Shown in pieces: positions 23,516 through 36,440 of a stretch of DNA of 64,000 nucleotides. The notes under the pieces are model-generated. The model worked only from the letters and a program-made list of their open reading frames with translations, did no database searches and was not told the origin of the DNA. This DNA comes from Hofstenia miamia (taxonomy: Eukaryota > Xenacoelomorpha > Acoela > Hofsteniidae): NCBI GenBank assembly GCA_900660155.1, contig CABFPE010000311.1:385620-449619 (forward strand). Reading direction: 5' to 3'. Made by a program: the position numbers and the translations under genes. Positions within the stretch are counted from its first letter, which is position 1. Every line of letters begins with the position of its first letter.

Positions 23516-26341
23516 CTAGACTACTGGGATATCTATGCTAATTTCAGATCATTTAATCAAATTTAAAAGTTCAATCGATCGAGTTTATATCGGTGGTTTT
23601 TCATCACTTTACAATAGCTCGTGATTCTTTTGATGTACCTCTTTGACAATTCAATTTTGTACTATTCATTTTGACAACAAACCAATAAAGTACCAGAAGA
23701 AAACTAACAATTCGGCCTCCCATGCTCTTAGCAAAGGTAATCGTGGTGCCAGGAAGAGCGATAGAGTCCGCCCTGGAGTGACCGTGCATTTCTGCAATAG
23801 CCTGACCCTACCTCAATTATAGTGCCACAACACCAATTGAGGTAGACAACCAAAGTTCGCTGACCTCTCAGTGTCATCATATACATCATCCAAAGATGAA
23901 GAATAATATTTATGGATGCAGTGTCCGCTTCTGTGTTAAGCGTCAGCGAAAATAGGAAAATTTTGAATGTGTTTCGAATTACCCCATTTTTCGAATATGT
24001 AAGGGTTTGGCTTAATTAGTTTTTACGATCTGATTTTTATGTTACTGAAACTTTCATTGTGTAATCTTAGACTGATTGGTTCGCGGTTCGTGTCGATCAA
24101 AATAAGAAATTCGGTTATGACTTTTAGAAATGAAATATAGTATTTTAAGACCCTCTGTCGAACTACCCCTAACTTACAATACCATATCTGTACAAATAGG
24201 TTGATAAACCCTAACTATCAATCATCTTCAGTATTAGATTTTTCATAAGAACATTTAATTCAACAGTCATTTAGCAGATTTGTTAAGTAAATTCGTCACT
24301 TTCATTAACAGTCCGGAGTTTTTCGTAAAATGATGTTTACTTTTTAATGACGTAAGATTTAACTGAAAGGCCGCTGACTTTTTTATTAGAAAATCGCAAT
24401 TTGTGTACTCCAATTTATTTTTGAAACAGATTAAAACGTGACATATCATTTCTTTGCATTACGCACTAAAGTTTTTATTAAATATCTCGAAAAAGTTATA
24501 TTAGCTGTTGAAATCACGAATTGTAATCATAAATATGAAACAAAATCTTTATGTTGAAGAACGAAGGGTAATGAATAAATCTCATGACCATATAGATAAC
24601 TTTTAAATTTCAACAGGTACTTCAGTTAAGAATTATTGATATGCAGGATTTGAATTTATGTTACCAGCATATCTAACCATCTTAAACCAACACTAAGAGA
24701 TTGGATTTAATTTAATATCAGATATAATTCTAAGAAACTGTATTACATGTGCTACAGAGCATTCATTAAAATTTAAATCTAAAATTATCAATTAAATTTC
24801 AAATTGCAAGTAATTAGTAATTTGAAGTATTGTTTTAATAGTCATCATTAGCACTGATTTTACCTTAGGTAATGCCAAATAAGCTCTCATTTTCTACCTT
24901 AGGTAATGCAAAAATCCTATACAATTATTGTGATATGGTTGTTTAAAAAGTTTTTAATTTTTTTAAAATTTATCATTTTTCTAACAGACTTCTTGAACAA
25001 TTGTGATGTAACTTTGTATTTGATGGATTTCTTAGAAGACTCTTTATTAGTTTCTAGAATGTTCTTGACTGACCATTCTCATGTTTTTTAGTATATATTT
25101 AGTTTCATTTGAACTTACGCATTCTAAATTTCACTATTACAAAGATTGTTGCAAATATATCCACTAGTGTATTATATTATATGCAAGCAATACATTCAAC
25201 TGGCCTGGGTACGTTCAGAACCAGTTTTTCTTTCGCCTGACTTCCTTATACAAAAGATTTAATTGAATGTCAGGGTTACCTTCCAAATCTTAATTCCTAG
25301 CGTTAAAAATTTATGACAAGATTATGCTGTCACGCTTTTAATTTGAACTTTGGAATCCTTGAGAACAGCAGAGATTGTCAAAGACTTAGTCATAAACAGT
25401 AAGTACATTGACTTTTTGCATGTTTTTTCTTGCATGCTGAAACGCCTGTGTTAAGCATGAGACTCTTTTTGTAGGGGAAATAGAAAATTGACGGCCTCTT
25501 TCAAAAAGTTCATGTATAGTATTTCAACATTAAAATGTCTTTGGAATGTAATTCACTTCTTCAGAGAAATTGAAATTATTGGGTGCTTACGATATTCACA
25601 AAAATTTAATAACTGCTGAATTTTTTGTAAAAAAGTGAGATGATAAATTCACCTGATAATTGATTTGTTCTCTTATCAGTATAAAATGAAGAGTATTTTG
25701 GAGTATTCTTGTTAACAGCAGCGCAATTGATAAGCAGGTGCTGCGTTGGTGATATTTGAAGTAGGTAATATTTTAAAAGTGGAAATGTTAGAGCTCTTTT
25801 TAATAAAAATCGCGTAATGTACAGTCCATAAACTGATTGGGAATATCGCATTTCAAATAACGCCGACAACTTTTCCGAATTAATTAGACTTGCTCGCTAA
25901 ATGCTATCGTTTGAAGCGTTCACAATAAGGACACGTTAGCAACAATACGTAGGCAAATAGCCTTGTTAAGCCCACTTGCATCCGAAGCCAACAAAATATT
26001 TAATTTTCATCATCGCATACAAAATCATAAATGTTTTAGTAAATGCAGGGTAGATCCACCACAATAATTGGTGTTAAGATATAACCATTATCATTTAAGT
26101 GAAACGGAGAATAGCATAAATTCGATCGCTATACTCAACAATATTTTGGTGGAATATGGATGAAATAAATTAAAATCATTTATTTTGGATGATTCCAAAG
26201 AACTTGTGCCAGAGGTTTCATCGCATACATCATGAATTTCAAAAATTAACTATTTTTATAAATCATAATATGTGTGAAAGCGGTTAAAGCTACCCACTAG
26301 TTAATAAGAACATCTATTCCGGACAGCGTTATAATTTTAAG
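23516..26341. other. PMCA intron sequence, nothing firm
   Basis: Short GGGGTAATTC and GAATTACCCC motifs (about 23475, 23977, 24160) echo the foldback MITE at 4760, but the outer ends do not form a convincing element. Two minus-strand frames (24267-24449, 25606-25869) show no known domain. Confidence 0.5.
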
Positions 26342-26624
26342 CAGACTTGTCAACAAGCCCAAATTTCTTGGCTCGTTTCATCTCGATATTTTTTTAAAAA
26401 TATCGCGTTCTCAGAATTTTTTTCATAGGTCTTCCCATTACATAATAAACATTTCTAAAATATGATTATAAAAATGGCTTATTGAATGAAAATATCTGCA
26501 TAATCAAATTAGCAAACAGTACTATAAATTTGCTTTGCTTAAAAAAAGCTCGTTTTGGGCTCATTATATATTCAATAATCTGCCCAAGCCCGGGTTGTCT
26601 TGGGTCGGCTCGTTGAAAAGTCTG
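26342..26624. mobile_element. hAT-type MITE with perfect 8-bp target duplication
   Basis: Starts CAGACTTGTCAACAAGCCC and ends GGCTCGTTGAAAAGTCTG, flanked by identical 8-bp duplications ATTTTAAG (26334-26341 and 26625-26632). An 8-bp duplication and CAG..CTG ends are hAT hallmarks. The element is 283 bp, noncoding, with a T/A-rich centre. Confidence 0.93.
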
Positions 26625-27545
26625 ATTTTAAGTCTACTACTTACATAATGAAGATGACAAACTACTTGTATAGAATTGATTAGGCAAATTCTAGTAATTT
26701 CTACTTAGACAGCTATGTAGCCTGTAAATACGAAGATATAATTATTCAATATCAGCCATTGTAGGGATACTAGCCATATATTATTATATGTACATCATTA
26801 TGTACAAGAAAATGAAGCAGGTGTTCGTAATCAGATTTATCAAAACTCAAGTAACATTTTAAAGGAAGAAAAATGCATGTTAACACATTTTAACTCATTA
26901 ATTGTTGTCCATTGCCTGACTTTTTATTTACCAAGAGAAAAAAATTAGTGTAAAACTCATTGCCTGTTTTGTAGCTTTATACAATTATGAATATTCAAAA
27001 TTTACAATGCATTTTTTAAAACATAGTACATAGTTCAATACACCTGTTAAGTTACATAGAGCAGGTTAATCTAAATTGAAAGACATTCAGTGACTGATTA
27101 AAAATTATTCCAAATTCAAATAGTGAAGTGCTGCTCATAAATTTATCCTAGCAAAATCATTAGTGTATTTTCTTAAGTATTTGTTTACTAAATTTTTAAA
27201 AAATTGTTTTTTTGCAATTTTGGAATCGTTTACTTCATTTTGTTCTTGCACTATTTGATATTTTAAAGATTTGATTATTTGAAATATTGTTGCTATTCAC
27301 CTAGTGTGTATTGAGTACAACCAACTTGAATTATATTGCTATTAATGTATGATTAATTTATTTATAAATGTCTGATTATGTCAAATAAATTATTTGAACA
27401 TTCCTAATTGCTCAGCCTAAAATAAACTTAATTTTGGAAGGTCAATAAAAACATTTCAAATTTTCAATTGCATGTCTTGCTAGATGTCGTGTAGATGGTA
27501 TATCATGACATTGTTCATATTCCAATTTTAATTGTTTATATTTAG
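26625..27545. other. PMCA intron sequence, nothing recognised
   Basis: AT-rich with no assignable element. Confidence 0.6.
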
Positions 27546-27680
27546 CTTCGTGTTGTCAACGCATTTCGAAACTATTACCTGAGGAGAAAACGTAGCCAAG
27601 ATGATAGTTTTACACAACAGCTCCTTCCAAGCTCCAGTTCTTCAGAAGAAGGTGCTAGTGAGGACAATGAGAAGATTTAG
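27546..27680 (+). CDS. PMCA: PMCA alternative terminal exon A
   Basis: Acceptor TTTAG|CTTCG at 27545/27546. Reads LRVVNAFRNYYLRRKRSQDD, then SFTQQLLPSSSSSEEGASE and stops at TAG 27678-27680 (44 residues). It continues the common tail ..RIQQQ in phase 0 and starts with the calmodulin-binding core I/L-R-V-V-N-A-F found in all animal PMCAs. The tail is then short: a basic stretch (LRRKR), a Ser-rich run, and an acidic end (EDNEK). It lacks a PDZ-type C-terminus. An AATAAA at 27813 is a suitable polyadenylation signal. This exon gives the shortest predicted isoform. Confidence 0.92.
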   Translation, partial: LRVVNAFRNYYLRRKRSQDDSFTQQLLPSSSSSEEGASEDNEKI

Positions 27681-27812
27681 TCCAAAGCCATTTGTATTTT
27701 TGTAATGAATTCTAAATTCCCAACTGATAAAGACCTCAAATATGCCTGTTGTAATACTGTTTAAGTGTTGTTTGTTGAGAACAAATTTAGTTTTGTAGTG
27801 ATTTCAATTGCA

Positions 27813-27818
27813 AATAAA
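27813..27818 (+). terminator. Polyadenylation signal AATAAA for terminal exon A
   Basis: AATAAA 133 nt after the stop of exon A, followed by T-rich sequence. Other AATAAA hexamers occur in this AT-rich DNA, so the assignment is positional. Confidence 0.45.
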
Positions 27819-30757
27819 ATATTCTATTTTCCACTTTAATCCATTAAAAAGGTTACTACCCATTATTTCATAAGATCAATATCTCATAAATCTCGTTGAG
27901 TTAATTGTTTTGACGCTAAAGTTAACTACAGTTAAAACTTGAATCAATTTTAAAACTCGGAAGATAGACTTATTGAAATAGCGGCAAGCGTTCAATGATG
28001 TTTCAAGGCCCTCGATGCATTGGTAATGTAAGAATTTCAAAATCTGTTTACTGTTTGCAGTTTTTAATTCTAAATTTAATCATCTTTAATTTCACATTAA
28101 AATTCCTTGACTAAGCCTACTGCTGCATAGTTCATGGGCGTTGTATCTTCGTAGTATGTGACGCAATTAGTTTTTAAGATTTCAGGATGCAATTGAAGCT
28201 GATAGAAAATGGGTTTTTAACATTGTTTTTCTAAGATAGTTTAAAAATTATACCTGCAAAGAAAATACCTGGGGGAAGTTAGTATTACACCTTAAAATGA
28301 ATTATGTTTCTTTATTTTCAAGTCTTCGAAGATCGTGTTTTTTGGGATTTAAGAAAAAAAACGCAAGTTCTTGATACATCTATTTAATTTGAGAATTTGA
28401 ATTGTTGATTTAAATGTTTTTCAGAGCATCGCCCGTGAACGATATGCTATTAAAGTTTCCTATTTTGTATTAAAACCTGATTGCAATTTCTGTATGTAGT
28501 TAAAATTCGAATTTTAAATGTTCCTATTATATTTGTACTTCGTTTGTTGGGAATTTTATAGAAGTGGAAAATGTTTGAATACATCTCTCATGGCTGTAGA
28601 TGAATAAATTTCATTCATTTTAATTCCCGCCAATTCATCAGTACTTTTTCACGTTTAGTGGAATTGTGGAAAGAATTTTAGCAAACTTAGAAATTGCAAT
28701 TGTTCGTTCATTTAAGGTCTTTAAGAATTTTATAATCATATCGAGATATTGGAAGATGATCCACAATGTTAAACTCGGGGTAAGGTACTTCATGGAATCT
28801 TAGTCCCTAAAGACCCAATTCCATTTTGAATTTATGATTTTGGGATTAAATTCTGATGTGGACTGACGCTGTCTATTTGTCTTGGTTAGATATGCTTAAC
28901 CAACATTGTAATATACAAGGCTTGAAAGGAAACTGCTTTCAAACGGTACGTGTTCACAAATGTGGGGTATTTGGCTCTTGTATTTGAGAATGGAGACAAA
29001 ACTTCATTTCTTTTAGATTGATACTAGGGTTGGAATTTTTAATTTAAGATTTTTTATTAAGTATAATATTGACATTTTAAGAGAGATTCCCCTGCTTTCA
29101 AAAGACAGCACACTGTCTATGTGAGTAATGCAATTACTTTGAAAAAATTGCTAATCAGTTGACTTTATCAAGGTAAGTAGCTCTAATCGCATTAAAGAAA
29201 CAAAATATAGAAACTTCTGTTCTTATATGCTTGTAGTTCTTTCACAAATTGATTCATTAAAAGCAAGGCGTGTTCGTGATAACAACCAATTCGGGGAAAC
29301 GCCAGGAACAAACAAGTAGATGGCTGTTTACTGCAGTACACATATGATTTCTTCTAGCTCTTCACGTCTGAATTCTGGCATTGTTTGGAAGCGTTAAACA
29401 GTGCCGAAATACCTGAACTATCAGCGTTCATTTGAGCAGGAGTGTTATAACTAATATTTTAATCACCAATTCTAATCAGTAAAGAGCTTTTAAAATACCC
29501 ACCTGGATTTTGCTTGTAGAATTTCGCATCCCCCCCCCTCAGCCAATTCTTGTTTAGTCTTTAGGAGAAATAGATCGAATGAGTATATGTGAGCTTTTAA
29601 ATTTTTGAGAACACCACAATAGCAATTACATGTACATATTTCAACATGAAGGTACGACCCGTTTTATTATCTGGAGCACATGGTTTGTTAGGCGCTTTCT
29701 TACCTGAGTAGAACAAATGGCAATGGATAAACTTTAATATCAGAATTTTTGGTTCTTGTAAGTGAGCTTAAAATTTTTTATGGTGTTATCATTTTTTAAT
29801 ACAATGTATAGGGATCATAATCTAACAAGTAAAAAAATTGTAAAAATGAAGTCTATGATTAATCAGTCATTATAAATAGAATCCTAGTTGATGCAAAGAT
29901 AAACATAGGCAAAGTCTGGTTGACTTTTACTACATTCAAATACACAAGCGTTCAAACCTTGTGCTGGCTCCCCTACATTTGATAAAGTATTTGCTGAATG
30001 CAACTTTGAAAACAAAATGGCAATCAAATTGATTTGATTTTCTTACACATTGCAGCCTTTGAGGAAATAGCCTTGCAAAATTCATAAAATAAGTCAAGTT
30101 TTTGGAAACAGCAATTAATCAAAACAAAAAAGACTTAAATCTAATATTCCGGTTTCAGATTTTATTATTTTTACTATTTTAAGAAAATATGACTTCAAAA
30201 TTTGTCAGATGTTACCTAAATACTTATCGATTGATTTAGCTTTCCGATTGTATCATTCAAAATAGTGTCATTTAATATATAAATTTATAAAATAAGAATT
30301 GCGTCATTGAAATCAAAACTACATACAACAAAATCAATAAGCGCGTAGGATGTTTTAGTGTTGAATAGCGTCTCAGTAATTCTCATTTTAACAAAGTATA
30401 TAGCATTCAACATGCATAAATAAATATTCCCTCATTAATTTGACAAATACTTGAAATTAGGACTTATACCAAATTTTAAGTACATACAACCAATTTTGGC
30501 ATTATTTTAGGGCACCCTCGTCAAGCATTTAGTTAATAACACAAGTGCTATTTAAACAAAAAATCCATCAAGTTTTTCTCAACAAGTATTTTTAACTTTA
30601 AACTTTTGTCGTAACCGTATTTTGAATTAATAATTCTCTAATACTCGAGTCTTTTTTAGCTGTTTTTATGGAATGCACTATTAGTCTATACAAAACTCTA
30701 TCATTTACAAATTTAATATGTAAATTCAAATAATCTATGAAAATACTGATTACAAAC
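27819..30757. other. PMCA intron between terminal exons A and B, nothing recognised
   Basis: Nearly 3 kb of AT-rich DNA with no clear repeat ends, exons or long frames. Confidence 0.55.
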
Positions 30758-31112
30758 CAGACTTGTCAACGAGCCGTAATTTCTAAGCTCGGCTCGGCTC
30801 ATTTAAATTTTGAGTAAATTCGGCTCGGCTTGGCTTAGCTCGCCACAGAAAATCTTTCAATGATGCTCGTTTCAGCTCGGTATTTTTTTAAAAATATTGT
30901 GCTCTCAGAATTTTTTCCATTGCTCTTCCTATTATTTAATAAACATTTCTAAAATTAAAAGTAAGGAATATTGAATGAAAAAATATGAAAAATCTGCATA
31001 GTCAAATTTAAAAGCAGCACTATAAATTTGGTTCGCTTAAAAACAGCTCGTTTTGGGCTCGTTGTATATCCAAGACTCTGCTCAAGCTCGGCTCGGCTCG
31101 TTGACAAGTTTG
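30758..31112. mobile_element. hAT-type MITE, best-preserved copy
   Basis: Starts CAGACTTGTCAACGAGCC, ends GGCTCGTTGACAAGTTTG, flanked by an identical 8-bp duplication TTACAAAC (30750-30757 and 31113-31120). Subterminal GCTCGGCTCGGCTC iterations lie inside both ends. 355 bp, no ORF. It lies about 490 bp upstream of PMCA terminal exon B. Confidence 0.95.
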
Positions 31113-31604
31113 TTACAAACCTTCATTACTTTGATTAAAAGTTGGTGATCGTCGTCAAATAACTAAGAGTACATGTTCTAATATATCTTACTTAAGATAA
31201 AATTACGTTTCGGAAAAAGGGCTGTTTTTCTCCCTGTTTGTTTGTAGTCAGGATTTGATGTAATTTGATGAAAATGGTTCTACAATATTACTCGATGCAA
31301 TTTCATTTCGAATTGCTTATCACTTATTCTACTTTAAAATAGCTTTAGTTGTTAATGAAATGTAAACTACATGTAGCAGTGCATATTGTTCTATCAATAT
31401 TTTACAATTAAGTGTAACCATTACATAATCAGTTAGGCTAAACTTGTTAAACAACATAATTATATTTTTCAAAAACTACCTAAATTTTTTCCACTGTTAA
31501 TGGACTGTTTCAAACAGAATTGAACGTTTTAGCCCGTAAACTTTGGCCTATAACGAGTATATGATGATTTCTAGTTCGGAACAATTGTTGAAAACAATGT
31601 TTAG

Positions 31605-31808
31605 ATCCGTGTCGCCAACGCATTTTGGGATCAGTTCCATGACGGACTGACAAAGAAACGAGAAGCGAAATGGCGCTTTGAGCACCGTCGTCTGATCCTT
31701 CAGAGTTCCTACACTGTAATGCGCATGTATCCTCGTTCCCGCTCAATATCTAGTTTGCTTTATACGTTCCTTTGCCCTTACATATCGTATACGTGCATAG
31801 CGAATTAG
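31605..31808 (+). CDS. PMCA: PMCA alternative terminal exon B
   Basis: Acceptor TGTTTAG|ATCC at 31604/31605. The 67 codons read IRVANAFWDQFHDGLTKKRE, then AKWRFEHRRLILQSSYTVMR, MYPRSRSISSLLYTF and CPYISYTCIAN, with a stop at 31806-31808. The opening is the calmodulin-binding core (IRVVNAF in vertebrates), and the FHDGLTKK segment parallels vertebrate SSLYEGLEK. The downstream part is basic and then hydrophobic, with no similarity that I recognise. An antisense open frame over the same interval is a shadow. That the exon is used is inferred from splice site, phase and sequence similarity. Confidence 0.85.
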   Translation: MRVANAFWDQFHDGLTKKREAKWRFEHRRLILQSSYTVMRMYPRSRSISSLLYTFLCPYISYTCIAN

Positions 31809-34695
31809 TCTTGCTTTATCTTTCTAGTCCCGTTGACTTCTTTAATGACTCTTCTCTGCTTAGTAGGTGTTGTGTTTGTGTTAATTGACTCCGTCTTCTT
31901 GTTTCGAAGTATTTTATTTCTTTATGTTGATTTTAGCACTCGAGCTTTGAAAGCTCTAGCAATAGATGTGGTACATGTTTGGTAAGAAAAACAATGAAAT
32001 GCATACGATTGTCAATGCCTTACTTCTAAATACATTCTGCTAATCACGAATTACCTAAGCGTACTTACTTATTCTAAATAAGTAAACGCAACATGCCAAT
32101 TTGTGTACTCAAAATTAGCATGTTTAGAACATATCGTTACAATAAATATTTAAGAGAACAGTATGGATACCGGATTTTCATCAAAAAACTCAACGATCTC
32201 CTGTTTCATAGGGTAAGCAGTCTTGCTGGGTCAACTTCCAGGCTAAATCTTCAGGTCATCTGATCAGATAGAATTAAAACGAAGGCAATTTGGAAATATA
32301 TTAAGTGGAATATAAGTACACAAGGGTATAAAAAATCGGACAGGGGCTATATGGTTTCAAAGTATTAATTTGTTTAGGGACCTGAAACTTAATTCATTTT
32401 CTTTACCATGTGTTAATTAGTTTTGCATTTACTATTAGTTTGTTCGTTTTGGGTTATATGTTGCAGTTTATATCGAGCCACTATTTCAATCTTTTTCAAT
32501 TTTAATAGATCAAGCAGTTCTTAAATCAGATCTTTTTCGCTCACGTGGGCAAGTTCCTGGACACTTTCTTCAACTAATTCTAAATCTGATATCGCCTTTA
32601 TACAAAAAAATAGTTTGGCATAGTAAAGAAAAAAAACTTGCAATACTTGATTTATTTTGCTAACAATATTTATGTAAAACAATTCCAATTAACTTTATCT
32701 CTGACATTAGCAGTGAAGGAATTGTGCATAATCCTGCTGTAAACAAATTGATACTAAAATTTTTTCACAACTTTGTGTCTGTATAGATAATATATCAATA
32801 GATCATTACACTATTTCAGAATAAGTTTTATGTTGCACCAATAAATCAGTTTTAGCATAAAAAATAATTTTTCAAAATAATTAGCTTTTTTTCATACCTT
32901 AAGGCTATATACGCAGCTAACGGGAAGTACGAGGGTTTCATTTCAAATCTAATCAATTTGAAAGACCACGAGTAGGTTAAAGTAAAAAAAAGTAGACTCT
33001 ACCCTAGTTTTCAATATTTTTTCAATTTCTTACAGAAAATATTTTGATTTAACAAATCAAAGTGAATGTTAATAGGTTGGAAGGGAAAGAGGAATTTCAT
33101 TGTTTCCCCTTGCGTACGCCATTGGTGGCTAAAATATATACACACCAGATTATATTTAGAACTAAAGGTTATTCTGACCAGTGTTTCTAAGCAATTTAAG
33201 CTGACATATATTCAAAACTTTTCCTGATCATTCATCAACCCAAAAACTTCAACTACAAATATCAAATAGTTTTTAACGATTTCAGATAATAATAAGTGGA
33301 AATTATTTTCCAAATTTCCTTGGAGGTCAATGATTTCGTTAATGCATAAATAACAAAGATGGAATCGGAATTTAATAATGGTCATATCCGCTCATTATTG
33401 ACTGTACTTTATTATCAAAAATACATGTATTTCTCTTATGTATATTGCCAAAGTTGTTTTTGAATAATTTTCTTTCATGTACAAATCTTGGTTTGAAACC
33501 AATCCTGCATTGATTACGAACAGTAAAACATTTATATATTAGTGAAAAACCTTTTATTAAATTATTATTGCTGTACAGTATTTTGTTCCATCATTGAATT
33601 GAAAGTAATTGCTTAAAATATTCAGATATTTTCAAATTATTAATTTATTTTTGAATTTGTAATATATTAATATTTAGTAATATTATTATACACAACGTTT
33701 TGTAGCATCGTAATGCATACCATTCATATGTTCTACTAAAAACATTTTGCTTCAATGCACTTTAATGCATGTATATGTAAATAATTTTTTGTCGTTCTTA
33801 GAGGTTGCAACATATGTGTGTGTGTGTGTATGTAATAAGCCGTGTTTTAAGTTATTCTTAAAAACTAGCATGCTTGTTTTGGAACTTAATTCCAACAATT
33901 ACATAATCTGTAAAGTGGAGATCAATGTGGGCCTCCTATTAAATGTCCTTTTGGCAAATCAAATTGCAAACTTTCTAAAAAGTTTCTACTCTTAGCATAA
34001 GAATATAAATTTTCCTACCAAGTAAAGTTCTTTGATCTTCTTGAACTCAAGAAGATGAATGTTTTTTTAGCAGTGGTTTTTGGAAATACTATCTATAATA
34101 ATATCCATGCTTGATATTTTCAAAAGAATTTGATAACGTTGATTAGCTATACATTATGTCAGTTCTTACCATATTTTTTCAATTGAAGAAAAATCTATAT
34201 TAAGAGTTGATTTTACAATATAAAATACTGTTTTCAATTCTAAATAGCTTAATCACGTTTCTTTGTGACTATTAGATAATAATGTCACAAGTTTAAAAAT
34301 CCATGTTGCCCACTTTTGCGGAATTTATTAAAATGTTGATTGCATTTTTTATGAATTCCTCGAATTGCTGACTCATTTGGATGTATAATTTTTCGATTCA
34401 ATCAAATGAACTTTTTTAGATTGATGAAAACTTATTTATATTTACTATTCTTGTATGACTCACCTCATTAAGCAGAATTGAATTTTATGTTTAACAAAAA
34501 CTCAAGCTGATCATAGCAATGGAGGTCCTTATTGTAATCACTTCAAGACTTCGCTTTAATGGAGTTAATTTGTTCAGATTAACAACTAGTTTGACTCCAG
34601 TAAACTCTTAGGAAATCCTAACAATAAATAAATGCATATTTTTGACAATTCAATTTTCTAGATGTAACTGCAATATTTTATAAAATGCAGTTTAG
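31809..34695. other. PMCA intron between terminal exons B and C, nothing recognised
   Basis: AT-rich with a short TG run near 33815. No element or exon identified. Confidence 0.55.
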
Positions 34696-34842
34696 ATTCG
34701 CGTGGTTGACACATGGAAGGACCAGAGCACAAGTAGTCTGGAACGCAAACGCACTGGAATCCATAGCATTCATCAGTTTATGCATCATCAGGAAAACTAT
34801 GAAGACTTTCCAGATATAGATGAAGAAGACTATTCTACGTAA
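34696..34842 (+). CDS. PMCA: PMCA alternative terminal exon C
   Basis: Acceptor GCAGTTTAG|ATTCG at 34695/34696. Reads IRVVDTWKDQSTSSLERKRT, then GIHSIHQFMHHQENYEDFPD and IDEEDYST before TAA at 34840-34842 (48 residues). RTGIHSIHQFM resembles RTSIHNFM of the vertebrate b-type tail, and the acidic PDIDEED resembles its IDDTDLEED, so this is the isoform closest to the ancestral tail. The stop codon overlaps a strong potential donor (TCTAC|GTAAGG at 34839/34840), so the exon might instead be spliced onward and the protein be longer. Confidence 0.85.
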   Translation: MRVVDTWKDQSTSSLERKRTGIHSIHQFMHHQENYEDFPDIDEEDYST

Positions 34843-34959
34843 GGACACGTCCCTTTACACTAACTATTTCTTAGTTTACTGAATTACTGCGTATTATTAA
34901 CATGTATATATTTGTTTGTAAACGCTCTAACAAGCCATTAAACAATGGCAGAAATTTTT

Positions 34960-36440
34960 TATTTTTATGTTTATTTTTTAGAATCTAAATAATGTATTGT
35001 ATATATAAATTAATTTTTATTAAATTTGTAAACAATTATGTTTGTATTTGGCTTGATTTGAATTATTCAATTGCATTTGTAATTTGTTGGATAAATTTAA
35101 AAATAAATCTTAAGAACTTTAATTTTTTTCACATTTAACATCTATTTTGATCCCAAGTTGATTCATTATTTTTTTTCAAAATAAACAATATTACTTTTGT
35201 TTGAAGGTAAATATAATTCACATGACATTTTTATATTTATGATTTTTCAGAATCTAAAAAAAGTTTTTTTTATGAAAACTGATTTTTCTGAAATATATAA
35301 GCAACTATGTTTGGCTTGATTTGGATTATTCAATTGCATTTGTAATTTGTTGGATAAATTTAAAAATAAATCATAAGAACTTTAATTTTTTTCACATTTA
35401 ACATCTATTATGATCCCAAGTTGATTCATTATTTTTTTTCAAAATAAACAATATTACTTTTGTTTGAAGGTAAATATAATTCACATGACATTTTTATATT
35501 TATGATTTTTCAGAATCTAAAAAAATGTATTTTTTATGAAAACTGATTTTTCTGAAATATATAAGCAACTATGTTTGGCTTGATTTGGATTATTCAATTG
35601 CATTTGTAATTTGTTGGATAAATTTAAAAATAAATCATAAGAACTTTAATTTTTTTCACATTTAACATCTATTATGATCCCAAGTTGATTCATTATTTTT
35701 TTTCAAAATAAACAATATTACTTTTGTTTGAAGGTAAATATAATTCACATGACATTTTTATATTTATGATTTTTCAGAATCTAAAAAAATGTATTTTTTA
35801 TGAAAACTGATTTTTCTGAAATATATAAGCAACTATGTTTGGCTTGATTTGGATTATTCAATTGCATTTGTAATTTGTTGGATAAATTTAAAAATAAATC
35901 TTAAGAACTTTAATTTTTTTCACATTTAACATCTATTATGATCCCAAGTTGATTCATTATTTTTTTTCAAAATAAACAATATTACTTTTGTTTGAAGGTA
36001 AATATAATTCACATGACATTTTTATATTTATGATTTTTCAGAATCTAAAAAAATGTATTTTTTATGAAAACTGATTTTTCTGAAATATATAAGCAACTAT
36101 GTTTGGCTTGATTTGGATTATTCAATTGCATTTGTAATTTGTTGGATAAATTTAAAAATAAATCATAAGAACTTTAATTTTTTTCACATTTAACATCTAT
36201 TATGATCCCAAGTTGATTCATTATTTTTTTTCAAAATAAACAATATTACTTTTGTTTGAAGGTAAATATAATTCACATGACATTTTTATATTTATGTTTT
36301 TCAGAATGTAAATAATGTATTTTTTATGAAAACTGATTTTTCTTAAATATATAAGCAACTATGTTTGGCCTCATTTGAATTATTCAATTGCATTTCTAAT
36401 TCGTTGGATAAATCTAGAAAGTAGAAATTAAGAATTGTAA
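34960..36440. repeat. Tandem array, 264-bp unit, about 5.5 copies
   Basis: The landmark GCTTGATTTG recurs at 35051, 35314, 35578, 35842 and 36106, with a diverged copy at about 36368. Unit copies 2 to 5 are nearly identical. The first and last are diverged, as in the 213-bp array. Each unit carries AAAATAAAC and AATAAATC hexamers and a TTTTTCAG. The array starts about 120 bp after the stop of PMCA exon C, so it may lie in its 3' untranslated region. Confidence 0.95.

Noticed and set aside
23464-24181. A second foldback element with GGGGTAATTC ends
   Set aside because: The left motif lies inside a diverged edge copy of the 213-bp array and the putative ends match poorly, so a separate element is not supported.
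31510-31746. Minus-strand ORF of 78 codons
   Set aside because: It is antisense to PMCA terminal exon B, whose plus-strand reading has a splice acceptor and a calmodulin-binding core.
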